Source: Xenorhabdus doucetiae
GTDB lineage: Bacteria > Pseudomonadota > Gammaproteobacteria > Enterobacterales > Enterobacteriaceae
Length of the DNA stretch: 64,000 nucleotides
Assembly (NCBI RefSeq): GCF_000968195.1
Contig: NZ_FO704550.1
Span: forward strand, 2,046,001 to 2,110,000
Reading direction: 5' to 3'
Part shown: in pieces, positions 18,454-27,661 of the stretch
Position numbering within the stretch: position 1 is the first letter of the stretch
Layout: each line of letters starts with the position of its first letter
Program-made: the position numbers and the translations under genes
Notes under the pieces: model-generated
The model's database searches: none
What the model was told of the DNA's origin: nothing
The model's input: only the letters and a program-made list of their open reading frames with translations

Positions 18454-18624
18454 TTAATTGAGAACCAAAAATAAGCTATCAGATGATGGGCTGAAAAAGA
18501 GCTGTCAGCATATCGCTTTTGTTAGGTGAAAAAAGTGTTATATGTCAAAAAGTTAACTAATAGGGTAGTGCCGGAAAAATAAAAATCAAATAATTAGGGC
18601 AGTTTTATTGCCCTTTTGAAACGT

Positions 18625-19962
18625 TCACCTGTGCCGATAGGTGCTTTCCCATTGTGCCAGCGCATCCAAATGTGCCTGCCTAAAAGTCACTAATGGCCTG
18701 GCCTTACGCAGGATATTCATTACCGTGGTGATGTTATATTCCGGATGTTGTTTTAGCAGCCAGGCCGCTACAACCATGGCACTACGGGACAATCCAAGGG
18801 TGCAATGAACAAATACGCTGCCTTTTTGGTGCAATTTTTCCAAGGTACAAACAGCGGATTGCAATTCTTCTGGAGTGAGCGGCAATAAATCTATTTGAGG
18901 CTGGCAAATATAGCGTTTTTCGTACTTATCAGGTTTTCTGGGCCACTCCGCGGTCAGATCAAACACACTGGTTGTGTTGAGTGACGCAATATCAGATTGA
19001 CGGGGCAAGTAACCGAGGATAATGCTTTCTGTGATTTGATCATAAGGTGAGATTTGGCGCCTGAACCAAAGATAAGCAAGCCAAGCCCCCAATTGATACG
19101 GCGCCAGTAACCAGCGTGCAGACAGTGACATACGTCCGTCGGGTTGTTTTTGGAACACTGTACTGCCCAATCCGGCATAACCAAGAGCGATCATCAATAA
19201 TGATATCGCAGGCCACAGCAGCATCCAGAAAACGCCTCCTAGTTCATACGCCATCAGCGTAAAAAGGAAACTTCCCATTGCATAATAACCAAAGAGTTTT
19301 CGCGCATAACGATCCTGACTGGGCTGCCATTGCCAATGATGCGAAATGGGTAACAAATAACTAATGATGACACCGACAGCAAAGCCGGTGATCATATCGA
19401 TAAAGTGGTGCTGCCAAGTGGTGAGAACGGATAGGGCAATGAGGGCAGACCAGACATGCAGCCATCCACGCCAATAGCCTTGAAGGTGTGTGGCGTAACG
19501 CAGCCAGAGCAACCATAACAGGATAATATGTAAGGAAGGTGCCTGATTATAGGGCAAATCAAACCGTTCTAATTGAGTGAATAACCAGCCGAAAATCCCG
19601 TCCGTTGTAGGGCGGGAAAACGAAAACTCCAAAGGGAATAACAAAAATCCGGTACAGGCAATCAGTGACGCTGTCACTAATCTCCAGCCATGAATCCATT
19701 GTTCACGGCGAGTAGTACAGATAAATAATGATATTCCGTAAAATAAGTCGATGCTCCAGTAAGGAATAATGGTCCACGGCCAAAAAGGGAGCTTCTGTTC
19801 CCAACTGAAAACGACGACTTCCACATCGTTTCTCTGTGCGGTGAATTGATTAATCTGCCCGTATGTCATAAAGAAAAAGGGCGCCAGAAACAATAGCCAT
19901 ACACTGGCTGTCAGCCATAAACGCTGGCGACTTTCAGAGGGAAGTTGCACTGGGTATTTCAT
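18625..19962 (-). CDS. ynbD: YnbD-like PAP2/dual-specificity phosphatase fusion
   Basis: Membrane protein of ~445 residues. An N-terminal multi-helix part of PAP2 type (~15-300; WQHHFIDMITGFAVG gives the His-containing block) is fused to a C-terminal dual-specificity phosphatase (~330-445) with active-site loop VHCTLGLSRSAMVVA (C-x5-R). This matches YnbD of E. coli. The ATG at 19962, just after the ynbC stop, is preferred to one 11 codons upstream. It is the last gene of a ynbA-ynbC-ynbD run that probably processes a lipid phosphate; no substrate is established. Confidence 0.82.
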   Translation of the reverse strand: MKYPVQLPSESRQRLWLTASVWLLFLAPFFFMTYGQINQFTAQRNDVEVVVFSWEQKLPFWPWTIIPYWSIDLFYGISLFICTTRREQWIHGWRLVTASLIACTGFLLFPLEFSFSRPTTDGIFGWLFTQLERFDLPYNQAPSLHIILLWLLWLRYATHLQGYWRGWLHVWSALIALSVLTTWQHHFIDMITGFAVGVIISYLLPISHHWQWQPSQDRYARKLFGYYAMGSFLFTLMAYELGGVFWMLLWPAISLLMIALGYAGLGSTVFQKQPDGRMSLSARWLLAPYQLGAWLAYLWFRRQISPYDQITESIILGYLPRQSDIASLNTTSVFDLTAEWPRKPDKYEKRYICQPQIDLLPLTPEELQSAVCTLEKLHQKGSVFVHCTLGLSRSAMVVAAWLLKQHPEYNITTVMNILRKARPLVTFRQAHLDALAQWESTYRHR

Positions 19963-19966
19963 CGTT

Positions 19967-21667
19967 TCATTCTCGGCGACGAATGCGTTTGGCAATCGAT
20001 ACAGTAAAAATTCCCCAGTTATCCGTTAATTGTTCCTGTTTTTCAAAACCGGCAGCCTCTACTAACGCGTCCATTTCCCCTTGGGTGCGTCGTCGCATGA
20101 TCCACGGTTGATTTTCACGATGACTGGAAAGAACACGGGCAATCATTTCGAGCTGGGGATGCCACGGTTGTCCGGTATAGATCAGATAGCCATTTTCGGC
20201 GATCGCATCGGCAAGGCCGCGCAAGGAGTTTCTGATTAACCTATTGTCGGAAAACAATTCATAAAGACCGGAAACTATACCTAGGGTTGGTGTTGGCGTG
20301 ATGGATGCAATGCTTTCAGTATTAAAAGCGTCACCGATTACAAAACGGATTTTATCGGTAAGATTGCGCTCCTTAATATAAGCTTGGCCTTGATTGACAT
20401 TGAGTTCGCTGTAATCCCTTAACAAAATGGCGTCAATTTTGCTGAAATCATTGATTGCATCAAAAATATAGCGTCCATGCCCGGCGGCGATATCGACAAT
20501 ATTAACCGGTTGATTTTGTTGATGCAGATGGTGAATAGCTTGACGGATTAATGTTTCCATATTGATTTTGCGTTGCCGTATGCCGCGCCAGCCAATATTG
20601 CCCCTGAGATACTGTTGATCCACTAACCGTCCCCAAATTCCTTGGCCTTGTGGTTGATTACGATAGACATAATCCAGTGTGGAACCGGAATCAAAACCTG
20701 TTTCAAGGCCGATACGAATGCCTTCGGAAGCTTTTCCCCAGCGTGTATTCATCGTCTTACGCATCAATTTATAGCTGAGGTTTTTAGGACATAAACGGGG
20801 TAATGGATGGGTTAATGCGCGGAATTCATCGGCTGTACGGCTCCAGATATCTTCATTGTTGTAATCATGTTGGTAGCGTGGGACGGCAAAAATACGGTCA
20901 ATAAAAGTGCGTATTTTGTCGAAGACCAAACAGCGGTTTTTTTCTCCCAGCGTATCATGATAAAACCCCGCCATAATATGTTTCTCTTTCATCGGGGTAT
21001 TTAACTGTTGGTAAAATTGGTGTTGGGGTTTAGGGTTCACCACATAATCATTGCCGGAAATAAAGAGTTGTGTTGGTAATGTAATGGCGCCGGCATCTTT
21101 CACTACGCGCTCTGCGGTTTGATAAAGCTCCAGCAGAATATTGACGGCAATTTCACGGGTAATCAGAGGGTCATTATCATAAGAGGCGATGCGAGCTTCA
21201 TCGTGAGTCAGGAATTTCGCTTTTACATAGGAATTGACGAAAAAAACACCCCGTACTTTTTGCATCAATCGCAACCCTTGTACCGCAAAAGGAACGTATA
21301 ATTTGATATCGAATGCGGGAGCTGCAAGTATCATGGCGCGGATTTTTGGCGCATAATCATGTACCCAGGCAGACACTAATACGGCCCCGACACTCTGACC
21401 TATGACCACGATATTTTCCATCGCAATGTGGTATTGGCTGGCAATAAACCGAACAAATTCATCAACATCATGAATAGATGTCCCCATTGATGGGCTATAA
21501 CCACGTGGCCCTGCCGTTTTTCCATGTCCGCGGGCATCCCATGCAAACATTGGTACATCAGGAAGACTGAGTTCATCGACAATATGCTGGAGTCGCCCTG
21601 AATGTTCATGGCCCCGGTGAAAAATAATAATGGCTTTTTCTGCTTTCTCCTGCTCCTGGGGTAGCAA
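19967..21667 (-). CDS. ynbC: YnbC-like hydrolase-methyltransferase fusion
   Basis: Two-domain protein. An N-terminal alpha/beta hydrolase (~1-260) has FHRGHEHSGRLQHIVDEL, the nucleophile elbow VVIGQSVGAVLVSAW (G-x-S-x-G) and the His region MAGFYHDTLGEKNR. A C-terminal SAM methyltransferase (~290-566) has VDIAAGHGRYIFDAI and GDAFNTESI. The only plausible start in the ORF is a TTG at 21667. The reading frame stays open ~33 codons upstream (through ELEPLPVP...RDYFTFDN, which resembles the family N-terminus) but has no ATG or GTG there. It overlaps ynbA by ~270 bp in another frame, so the real start is uncertain. Confidence 0.8.
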   Translation of the reverse strand: MLPQEQEKAEKAIIIFHRGHEHSGRLQHIVDELSLPDVPMFAWDARGHGKTAGPRGYSPSMGTSIHDVDEFVRFIASQYHIAMENIVVIGQSVGAVLVSAWVHDYAPKIRAMILAAPAFDIKLYVPFAVQGLRLMQKVRGVFFVNSYVKAKFLTHDEARIASYDNDPLITREIAVNILLELYQTAERVVKDAGAITLPTQLFISGNDYVVNPKPQHQFYQQLNTPMKEKHIMAGFYHDTLGEKNRCLVFDKIRTFIDRIFAVPRYQHDYNNEDIWSRTADEFRALTHPLPRLCPKNLSYKLMRKTMNTRWGKASEGIRIGLETGFDSGSTLDYVYRNQPQGQGIWGRLVDQQYLRGNIGWRGIRQRKINMETLIRQAIHHLHQQNQPVNIVDIAAGHGRYIFDAINDFSKIDAILLRDYSELNVNQGQAYIKERNLTDKIRFVIGDAFNTESIASITPTPTLGIVSGLYELFSDNRLIRNSLRGLADAIAENGYLIYTGQPWHPQLEMIARVLSSHRENQPWIMRRRTQGEMDALVEAAGFEKQEQLTDNWGIFTVSIAKRIRRRE

Positions 21668-22224
21668 GTTATCAAAAGTAAAATAATCACGAGAGGGAAC
21701 AGGTAATGGCTCCAGCTCAAGGCGGAAGGGAAAAATGCGATAATCAGCCCATAACTACCGAAGACAAAAGCCCGATCACTTTTTCCCATTGGTCCATCAT
21801 AGCGCCGTGATGCCCCCACCGTTTGTGCCAGAACACCAATAAACTCAGTCAGGACAGCCAGAAACAAAATCACCAACAGGCTGACACTGTTGATATTCGG
21901 TAAAAAGCAGAAGGGGAGATAAAGTGCGATATCGGAAATCACATCACCAAGTTCATTATAAATCGCGCCTAAATGAGATTTTTGGTGATGTTCCCGTGCT
22001 AACATGCCATCAATGGCATTGAGCGCCATACGAATAAAAAGAAAAATAGGCAGTAGCCAATAGAAGCGAGTAGAAGGAAACAGGCTCAGCAACAAACCAA
22101 CCGCAATTGACAAGAACATCGCGCTTAATGTGACTTGGTTGGCAGTAATACCATATTTTTGTAGAAAATTTACGGTAGGACGTAATAAATTTTGGAAAAG
22201 TGGTTTTAGATTATAGATAGTCAT
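21400..22224 (-). CDS. ynbA: YnbA-like CDP-alcohol phosphatidyltransferase, with out-of-frame tail
   Basis: Membrane enzyme transferring a phosphatidyl or similar group from a CDP-lipid to an alcohol. The motif DG-x2-AR-x-G-x3-D is represented by NAIDGMLAREHHQKSHLGAIYNELGD (two pieces). Hydrophobic helices continue to about residue 196 (LFPLVIILLLITCYP), where the homologue in E. coli (201 residues) ends. The last ~75 residues are read from ynbC in another frame and look non-biological. The real ynbA probably lost its stop when ynbB was deleted, or the overlap is a frameshifted junction. Confidence 0.75.
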   Translation of the reverse strand: MTIYNLKPLFQNLLRPTVNFLQKYGITANQVTLSAMFLSIAVGLLLSLFPSTRFYWLLPIFLFIRMALNAIDGMLAREHHQKSHLGAIYNELGDVISDIALYLPFCFLPNINSVSLLVILFLAVLTEFIGVLAQTVGASRRYDGPMGKSDRAFVFGSYGLIIAFFPSALSWSHYLFPLVIILLLITCYPRSRRKQKKPLLFFTGAMNIQGDSSILSMNSVFLMYQCLHGMPADMEKRQGHVVIAHQWGHLFMMLMNLFGLLPANTTLRWKISWS

Positions 22225-22382
22225 ATTACCCTAAGTCCTTTATAGGCAGAACTGATATTAATAAAATAAATAACAAAAAAGCGCAATCAAATAAAATAGA
22301 TTATCGTTTAAACGCTATTATGGAGTGATAGTGAATTTTACAAGTTTGAGTGACTTGGCTGGTTAATTAAGGATAGGATACA

Positions 22383-23069
22383 TTGTCTAGGGCACAGCGT
22401 TTATTAACCCTGATGGAAATATTGCGTAGCTATCATTTTCCCGTGCAGGGAAAAGTATTGGCGCAGAAGTTAAATATTAGCTTAAGAACACTTTACCGTG
22501 ATATTGCAACTTTGCAGACTCAAGGTGCAAGAATCGAAGGGGAAGCGGGGATAGGTTATGTCTTACGACCGGGATTTGTTTTACCCCCATTGATGCTGAC
22601 ACAAAATGAAATAGAAGCCTTGGCGTTAGGGGCGAGTTGGGTCGCCAGACGCGCCGATCCACAGTTAAAGGCATCAGCAAATAGTGCAATCAGTAAAATT
22701 GCGGCAGTGATCCCAACAGAACTTAGGCAATGTCTTGAGACAAACTCATTATTAATTGGGCCAGCAGCGACGAAAATTGAACCTTCGGTTGATATCCCGC
22801 GCATACGGCAAGCGATCAGTCATCGGCATAAAATCACCTTCACTTATTTAGATCTAAAAAACAATCAATCAGCCAGAACAATATGGCCATTTGCCTTGGG
22901 ATATTTTGACAATATCAGTATTGTCATTGGCTGGTGTGAATTAAGAAAAACATTTCGCCATTTCAGGTCGGACAGAATGAGCCATTTGAAGATAGAACAA
23001 CAGTGTTATCCCCGTTCAAGGCAGTCGTTGCTTAAAGAGTGGCGGGAAACGGAAAAAATACCGCATTAG
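22383..23069 (+). CDS. WYL-domain HTH regulator (YafY-like)
   Basis: A 228-residue regulator with an N-terminal winged helix (SRAQRLLTLMEILRSYHFPV, then KLNISLRTLYRDIATLQTQG) and a C-terminal WYL domain (~140-220; RTIWPFALGYFDNISIVIGW). WYL domains usually sense small ligands or nucleic acid. The start is a TTG, as nothing better fits the HTH N-terminus. It is divergent from ynbA and followed on the same strand by a SRPBCC-VOC gene; YafY-type regulators often sit beside glyoxalase-like genes, so it may regulate that gene. Confidence 0.85.
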   Translation: MSRAQRLLTLMEILRSYHFPVQGKVLAQKLNISLRTLYRDIATLQTQGARIEGEAGIGYVLRPGFVLPPLMLTQNEIEALALGASWVARRADPQLKASANSAISKIAAVIPTELRQCLETNSLLIGPAATKIEPSVDIPRIRQAISHRHKITFTYLDLKNNQSARTIWPFALGYFDNISIVIGWCELRKTFRHFRSDRMSHLKIEQQCYPRSRQSLLKEWRETEKIPH

Positions 23070-23153
23070 CTACTGACAAAAACTGTCACTTAGGCTTGCT
23101 ATTTTGAGGGCTCTTAATGTGCTGAATCAACTATCTGACTGTTGGAGTCTTTT

Positions 23154-23966
23154 ATGTTAACCCTGACTTTTTCTACATCGATCAATGCAAAGCCGTCTGA
23201 GATTTGGGCCCACTATGTCGATTTTGATTTGCGGAAAAAATGGGAGATTGATCTTGAGTCTTTTGAATTCGAAGGCGAAGTGAAAACGGGGCAATATGGC
23301 AGGATGGTATTAAGGGGGATGCCGGAAATTCGTTTTTATCTTGCAAAGATTGAAGTCAATAAAGAATTTACTGATCAGGTTAAGCTGCCACAGATGGGAG
23401 TATTAACTTTTTGTCACCAAATTCTGACCGACGAAAGTGGTATGGCAAATGGTATTCAGGTGAGTGTTTCTTTTGCACCTGAAAACAATATTCCTTATGC
23501 TCAGGCTGTCAGTTTCTTTAAGCAAGTGACACAAGATCTGGTTGAAACACTTTCAAGGCTTAAGGCGGTGGTTGAAAAAACTGAGACAGAACAATCCGTT
23601 TCTGTGATTAAACCTAATCTTCAACTGATTTATGTCTCTGATATCGAATGTTCTACTGCCTTTTATGCCACTATTTTTAATGCTGAACCGATTTTTTCCA
23701 GCCCGCGTTATGTGGCCTTTGCTGCGGGCAAAGAAGCGATTTTTGCGATTTGGAGTGGAGGTGTTAAGCCAGACAACGCCGCGCCACGGTTTTCAGAGAT
23801 TGGCATTATGTTACCTTCTGGCGAAGAAGTTGATCAGCTTTTTGAGCAATGGCAACAGAATCCAAACATTGAAATTAAGCAGGAACCTTATACTGACGTT
23901 TTTGGCCGTACTTTTCTGGTAAAAGATCCTGATGGTCATATGATTCGAGTATGTCCTTTGGATTAA
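23154..23966 (+). CDS. SRPBCC-VOC fusion protein
   Basis: A 270-residue protein. Residues ~1-135 resemble the SRPBCC/polyketide-cyclase lipid-binding fold (START-like, SINAKPSEIWAHYVDFD). Residues ~150-270 form a VOC/glyoxalase-bleomycin-resistance domain (LQLIYVSDIECSTAFYATIF ... DPDGHMIRVCPLD). The metal-ligand Glu near the C-terminal end is not obvious, so enzymatic activity is unproven. The ATG at 23154 has GGAG nine bases upstream and is preferred to a TTG at 23142. It probably works with the preceding WYL regulator. Confidence 0.75.
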   Translation: MLTLTFSTSINAKPSEIWAHYVDFDLRKKWEIDLESFEFEGEVKTGQYGRMVLRGMPEIRFYLAKIEVNKEFTDQVKLPQMGVLTFCHQILTDESGMANGIQVSVSFAPENNIPYAQAVSFFKQVTQDLVETLSRLKAVVEKTETEQSVSVIKPNLQLIYVSDIECSTAFYATIFNAEPIFSSPRYVAFAAGKEAIFAIWSGGVKPDNAAPRFSEIGIMLPSGEEVDQLFEQWQQNPNIEIKQEPYTDVFGRTFLVKDPDGHMIRVCPLD

Positions 23967-24042
23967 GGAAACATTAATCTTAATTATCTGAATCTATTAT
24001 GCCTGATAATGATATTTCCTTGGCAAGAAAATTGATTTTGAC

Positions 24043-24711
24043 TCAGGCATATTTATTTTTTAATTTATTAATAATTGCCGACAGCATTCTTTTGCGGATA
24101 AATCCACTGGCGGGTCTGATGATGAGCCAGTAAAGAGTAAATATTTTCTTAATGTTATTAGTGGGACAAAAAACGAATGTTTCCGTTACCAGTGAACGAT
24201 AACCATCAAGATGTTCCTTAACGAAAAAGCGTAATACCAATTTGGCTGATTTATTGTCATCAAAGTGAATAAATGATTCCAGATTAGGTTGTTTTATAAT
24301 ACCTAAATCCATTTGCCAAAATCGACCCGTCAATCCCATTGATATCTCATGGCTGTTTTCATTCAGTACGGTAAAAGTTTTTAAACCAAATTCATGGTTT
24401 CTGTTCTTTCTTTTTATTCTGTTCAGGAAATAATCTGGAGCATTTCTAATGGCTAACAGGATTTTAATTAATAAATCATCAGGCGTTTCAAAATCTTTTA
24501 CAGTGTGAATTATTTCTTCTGAAGATACTTTGATAGGTTTTGATTCATGAATTTCATAAAAATGAAAACAAGGGAGAAAGGGCGTTGGATGTTTCCATGT
24601 CTTATGTTCCTTGCTGTTGACTATTCCTAAAAATGTCACCGCATATCCCCTATATAGTGAGAAGAGAGAAGTTAATGGCAGGATCAAGTTACCATCGGCG
24701 ACATTCTTCAT
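24043..24711 (-). CDS. unknown protein, possibly SRPBCC/DUF2867-like
   Basis: A 222-residue, AT-rich gene with no clear motif. The C-terminal part (GRFWQMDLGIIKQ ... FTLYWLIIRPASGFIRKRML) resembles the ending of DUF2867/SRPBCC-like proteins, where a YW-x2-IRP-x-SG-x-IR pattern recurs. There is no signal peptide and no ribosome-binding site of note before the ATG. It is convergent with the SRPBCC-VOC gene. Function unknown. Confidence 0.55.
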   Translation of the reverse strand: MKNVADGNLILPLTSLFSLYRGYAVTFLGIVNSKEHKTWKHPTPFLPCFHFYEIHESKPIKVSSEEIIHTVKDFETPDDLLIKILLAIRNAPDYFLNRIKRKNRNHEFGLKTFTVLNENSHEISMGLTGRFWQMDLGIIKQPNLESFIHFDDNKSAKLVLRFFVKEHLDGYRSLVTETFVFCPTNNIKKIFTLYWLIIRPASGFIRKRMLSAIINKLKNKYA

Positions 24712-24951
24712 ATTTTTTGATAAATCGTCAAGAAAAAAGTCAGTGTGAAATGGAGGTGGTTTACATTTGGTATTATTTATGTATGTTACTTTTAATCTGG
24801 CCTGTCATTGGCAGTTGATATGAACAGAATGACTTCTTCATATCATAGTAAGAATCGATAGTTTCTTATCGCTTAATGGTGAGTAAACATGAGTGATGGT
24901 CTGTTTTATTAAAATATGAAGAGCTTAACGCTCGTTAAAATGGGAAATGAT

Positions 24952-25461
24952 ATGTCAATTTTAGCCATTATTAAAGGTACGCCTATCTGGGTTTGGATTT
25001 TATTCATTTTTCTGATTCAACGGGGTATCAAAGCGTTATATGACAGAGAAATGCGTCTTGATCGGCTGTTTTTTATGCCAATATTATTTTTTATATGGGC
25101 TATTTACAGTGTATTAAATGAAACGACATTCTCAGATTCAGCATTTTTAGCACTGATTGCAGGGATCATTGTGGGAGGAACTATCGGGTGGGGCTTATGG
25201 CGTAACCAACCAAGATTAAGAAAAAATAATGAAAATGGCCTAATCATCCGTTCGGGAACGCCTTTAACTTTGATTCTGATTGTTATCGTTTTTATCGTGA
25301 AGTTTGTTCTTTCTGCCATGATGAGTATTCACTCTGAGTTGTTATATTCTTTCAATTTTAATGTGATATTTGGATTTATCTGTGGTTTGACCGATGGTGT
25401 GTTTTGGGGCGGGACACTTAATTTATTTATTCCCTATTATAGAAATAACAAAAAAGCCTGA
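24952..25461 (+). CDS. small polytopic membrane protein (DUF6622-like)
   Basis: A 169-residue protein with five or so hydrophobic segments: ~1-20, 35-55, 60-80, 105-130 and 135-160. I recall this general layout from DUF6622-type proteins, but the assignment is tentative. The ATG at 24952 is chosen over 24916 because it starts at the membrane segment and has GGGAAA upstream. It sits alone in a variable AT-rich region. Confidence 0.65.
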   Translation: MSILAIIKGTPIWVWILFIFLIQRGIKALYDREMRLDRLFFMPILFFIWAIYSVLNETTFSDSAFLALIAGIIVGGTIGWGLWRNQPRLRKNNENGLIIRSGTPLTLILIVIVFIVKFVLSAMMSIHSELLYSFNFNVIFGFICGLTDGVFWGGTLNLFIPYYRNNKKA

Positions 25462-25572
25462 CAGGTATGTGTCGTTTATGAGTGCCTGTTCTGCAACCGA
25501 ATGAATTGGCTATCTCCCGGTTTTTATTGTTAATCTACCATTCATGCCCACATGATCTAATGAGGAGAAAAA

Positions 25573-25695
25573 ATGTCAGTCTATTCATTTTCTGAGGTGA
25601 TGGTCGCGATTGAAATTAGCCAACCGGGAGAACCTGATGTAAAGGCAATATTGCCAAGGAATTACGTGAAAAAGTTTAGTCTTTATTGGTGCTAG
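25573..25695 (+). pseudogene. short ORF, possible remnant of a quinone oxidoreductase-type gene
   Basis: A 40-codon ORF with a very good ribosome-binding site (GAGGAG, 6 bases before ATG). Its start contains VAIEISQPGEPDV, which looks like the N-terminus of zinc-type alcohol dehydrogenase/quinone oxidoreductase proteins. After residue ~26 the similarity stops; another frame then reads AKELREKV before a stop. This is consistent with a decayed, frameshifted gene. The assignment is weak. Confidence 0.35.
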
Positions 25696-26298
25696 GGAAG
25701 AGATAATCAGCGGATTTTGTTTTATGATCTGCAACTTGAAGTTCATAAGGCATAATTAGTTGTTTTTTTGAAAATTTTAATTATTAGAGTTCGGTAAATA
25801 AACATGTAAAAACAATCTATAATAAAAAGCTATCAACTGATAATTTTTTATCATTGGCTTTTTGTTTTCATATGGTTAATCTAAGGGGCAGGATATCAAA
25901 TTTATCTTAAGCTCAATAATATTGAGTTGCTATCTTATGATCTTTATATTCACAATGTGAAAGTAAATCAATATAGTACCACTTGGTTGATATAAATAAT
26001 ATGAATCAAAGCGCAGGGTGATAAAATGTTAGATAAAAAATAAAGTGGATAAAAGATCCATGTTAAATATAATGTTAAAGCAAAAATGATTCCTGTTTTA
26101 TTATGTAAAATTAAATCATTAAAAGTAGTTATTTGTTATTTTTTGATACAAATAAAAAAGAGATGAAATTAGTTTGCATATTAAAATTCAAGAAATTTGT
26201 TCGCTATGATTTTACTATTAGTATAAGCGGTATTTTTATCTAATTTATTAGAAATACTATTGTCTTCGTCGTTCCTCTTACATTTTGGGTAAAATAAT
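25696..26298. other. AT-rich gene-free stretch
   Basis: About 600 bp, strongly AT-rich, with no ORF of note on either strand and no clear repeat. It should contain the promoter of the Ig-like protein at 26299. Confidence 0.6.
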
Positions 26299-27456
26299 AT
26301 GACTATTTCAGTGAAATTTTTTCAATCTTATGATCTCTTTCAAGGAAGGCCAGCTACTAATATTAAGTTTTTAGCTTATGACGAATTTATTGCATTGGAT
26401 AAGTTAGAGTTAATTGTTGAATGTTCATTAGGTAGCTTTATCATTAATGGTCAGGAGTCAGGCCAAAAAAAACTATCTTGTCAGACAGATGGCACAGGAG
26501 AAGCCTCTGTCTCGATCGTAGGTCCGGCTGGTGCTGGTGATGGTCAGTTGACTGTTTTTCTTCAGGAGACTGGTAGACAAATTGCTGTACAACCCTATCA
26601 TTTCGGGACTACGGCACATTACTCACTTAATTTTAATGTAATTAATGACCATGCAGTGGCGGATGGTGTGCAGAGTAATAAGGTTAAGGCGATCCTTACA
26701 GGAACAGGTTCAGGGATAAATATTGCCAATCGTAAGTTAGATCTAAGTGTTACAGGCTCGGCATCTTTTGAGAAAGGGAGTCAAGTTCAAGCGACTTCTG
26801 TTACTACTGATACATCAGGAAATGCAACTTTTGAACTTTATGATACTAATAAAGAGGGTGAAACGGTAACGTTAACGGGTTTCCTGGATGCCAACAAAAC
26901 AGTTCACGCAATCGAACAAATTCATTTTCAGCGTAATCTGGATTGTGAAAATTCTCCTTCTGCCGATGGAAAGTATATTAGAACGGTTTTTACTTATTCC
27001 ATTAATAATCAACAGTATCTTTTCCGTCAACATAAGAGTGATCATCTGGTAACGGTACATAAATTTGTGTCAGGTGGAAAGATAGGAGAGCAAATATCTA
27101 CAGGACAAAAATGGACAAATTTCTATGAATTAATATTTCCTTTTGCTCTTGGGGAAGAGCAGTATATTTTCGGATTAGCCAAGAGTTTTATTAATAAATC
27201 ACAAAGTACGCCTAAATCTTATTGGATGATTGCGAAAATCGATGAAAAAGGACATAAAGAGATTGTAGAAAGTGGTTATTGGGATAGTCATTACGATGTA
27301 GGATTTGTATATGTTACTGGTAGTGATCAATTTATTTATCTCCAGAGTAAAGACAAAGATGGTAATGGGATGTGTCCTTATATTATACGAGAAATTTTAC
27401 CAAATGGAGAAATGGGGGAAATAACAGATAAAGGTAGTTGGGATAAGTTCTGCTAA
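26299..27456 (+). CDS. Ig-like domain protein with C-terminal ~55-residue repeats, possibly truncated
   Basis: A 385-residue protein without a signal peptide. Residues ~10-100 and ~110-205 read like two bacterial Ig-like (Big_1/invasin type) domains; the second contains VADGVQSNKVKAILTGTGSG and TTDTSGNATFELYDTNKEGE. Residues ~215-385 hold repeats of about 55 residues built around a turn of the form G-x-W-D/T and a later Y-I-F/Y block: GQKWTNFYELIF, SGYWDSHYDVGF and finally KGSWDKFC before the stop. Ending at the beginning of a unit suggests a lost tail. Function unknown; adhesin or lectin-like surface binding is only a guess. Confidence 0.65.
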   Translation: MTISVKFFQSYDLFQGRPATNIKFLAYDEFIALDKLELIVECSLGSFIINGQESGQKKLSCQTDGTGEASVSIVGPAGAGDGQLTVFLQETGRQIAVQPYHFGTTAHYSLNFNVINDHAVADGVQSNKVKAILTGTGSGINIANRKLDLSVTGSASFEKGSQVQATSVTTDTSGNATFELYDTNKEGETVTLTGFLDANKTVHAIEQIHFQRNLDCENSPSADGKYIRTVFTYSINNQQYLFRQHKSDHLVTVHKFVSGGKIGEQISTGQKWTNFYELIFPFALGEEQYIFGLAKSFINKSQSTPKSYWMIAKIDEKGHKEIVESGYWDSHYDVGFVYVTGSDQFIYLQSKDKDGNGMCPYIIREILPNGEMGEITDKGSWDKFC

Positions 27457-27478
27457 GTTATATTTTCCTTTTTTCTAT

Positions 27479-27507
27479 AAAAAAGCCCGAACTGATGTTC
27501 GGGCTTT
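27479..27507 (-). terminator. intrinsic terminator after tRNA-Ser
   Basis: Perfect 11-bp inverted repeat (AAAGCCCGAAC / GTTCGGGCTTT) with a 4-base loop. On the minus strand it ends in a run of six T, 12 bp past the tRNA 3' end. It may also stop transcription of the converging Ig-like gene. Confidence 0.9.
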
Positions 27508-27518
27508 CCCATAAAAAA

Positions 27519-27608
27519 TGGCGGTGAGGGAGGGATTCGAACCCTCGATACGTTTTCACGTATACACACTTTCCAGGCGTGCTCCTTCAGCCTCTCGGAC
27601 ACCTCACC
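27519..27608 (-). tRNA. serX: tRNA-Ser (anticodon GGA)
   Basis: A 90-base tRNA with encoded CCA. The acceptor stem GGTGAGG pairs with CCTCACC, discriminator G. The anticodon loop CTGGAAA gives anticodon GGA (reads UCC/UCU). The long variable arm TATACGTGAAAACGTATCG marks it as class II serine tRNA, and the T loop GGTTCGAATCC is normal. It lies beside ghrA, as serX does in E. coli, which supports the name. Confidence 0.96.
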
Positions 27609-27661
27609 ATATTTTGTTATTGCAGAAATTTCTTTTGGCTTCATCGCTGCAACGGGGCGCT

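Noticed and set aside
18597..18613. GGGCA/TGCCC hairpin as the ynbD terminator
   Set aside because: The stem is only 5 bp and lacks a U-run on the minus strand, so I did not list it.
21400..21640. Last ~75 residues of the YnbA ORF as a real extra domain
   Set aside because: They are read in another frame from the well-conserved hydrolase core of ynbC and resemble no family.
27479..27507. Terminator belonging mainly to the Ig-like gene on the plus strand
   Set aside because: The U-run is on the minus strand and the plus side continues TTTCCC, so it chiefly serves the tRNA; a bidirectional role remains possible.
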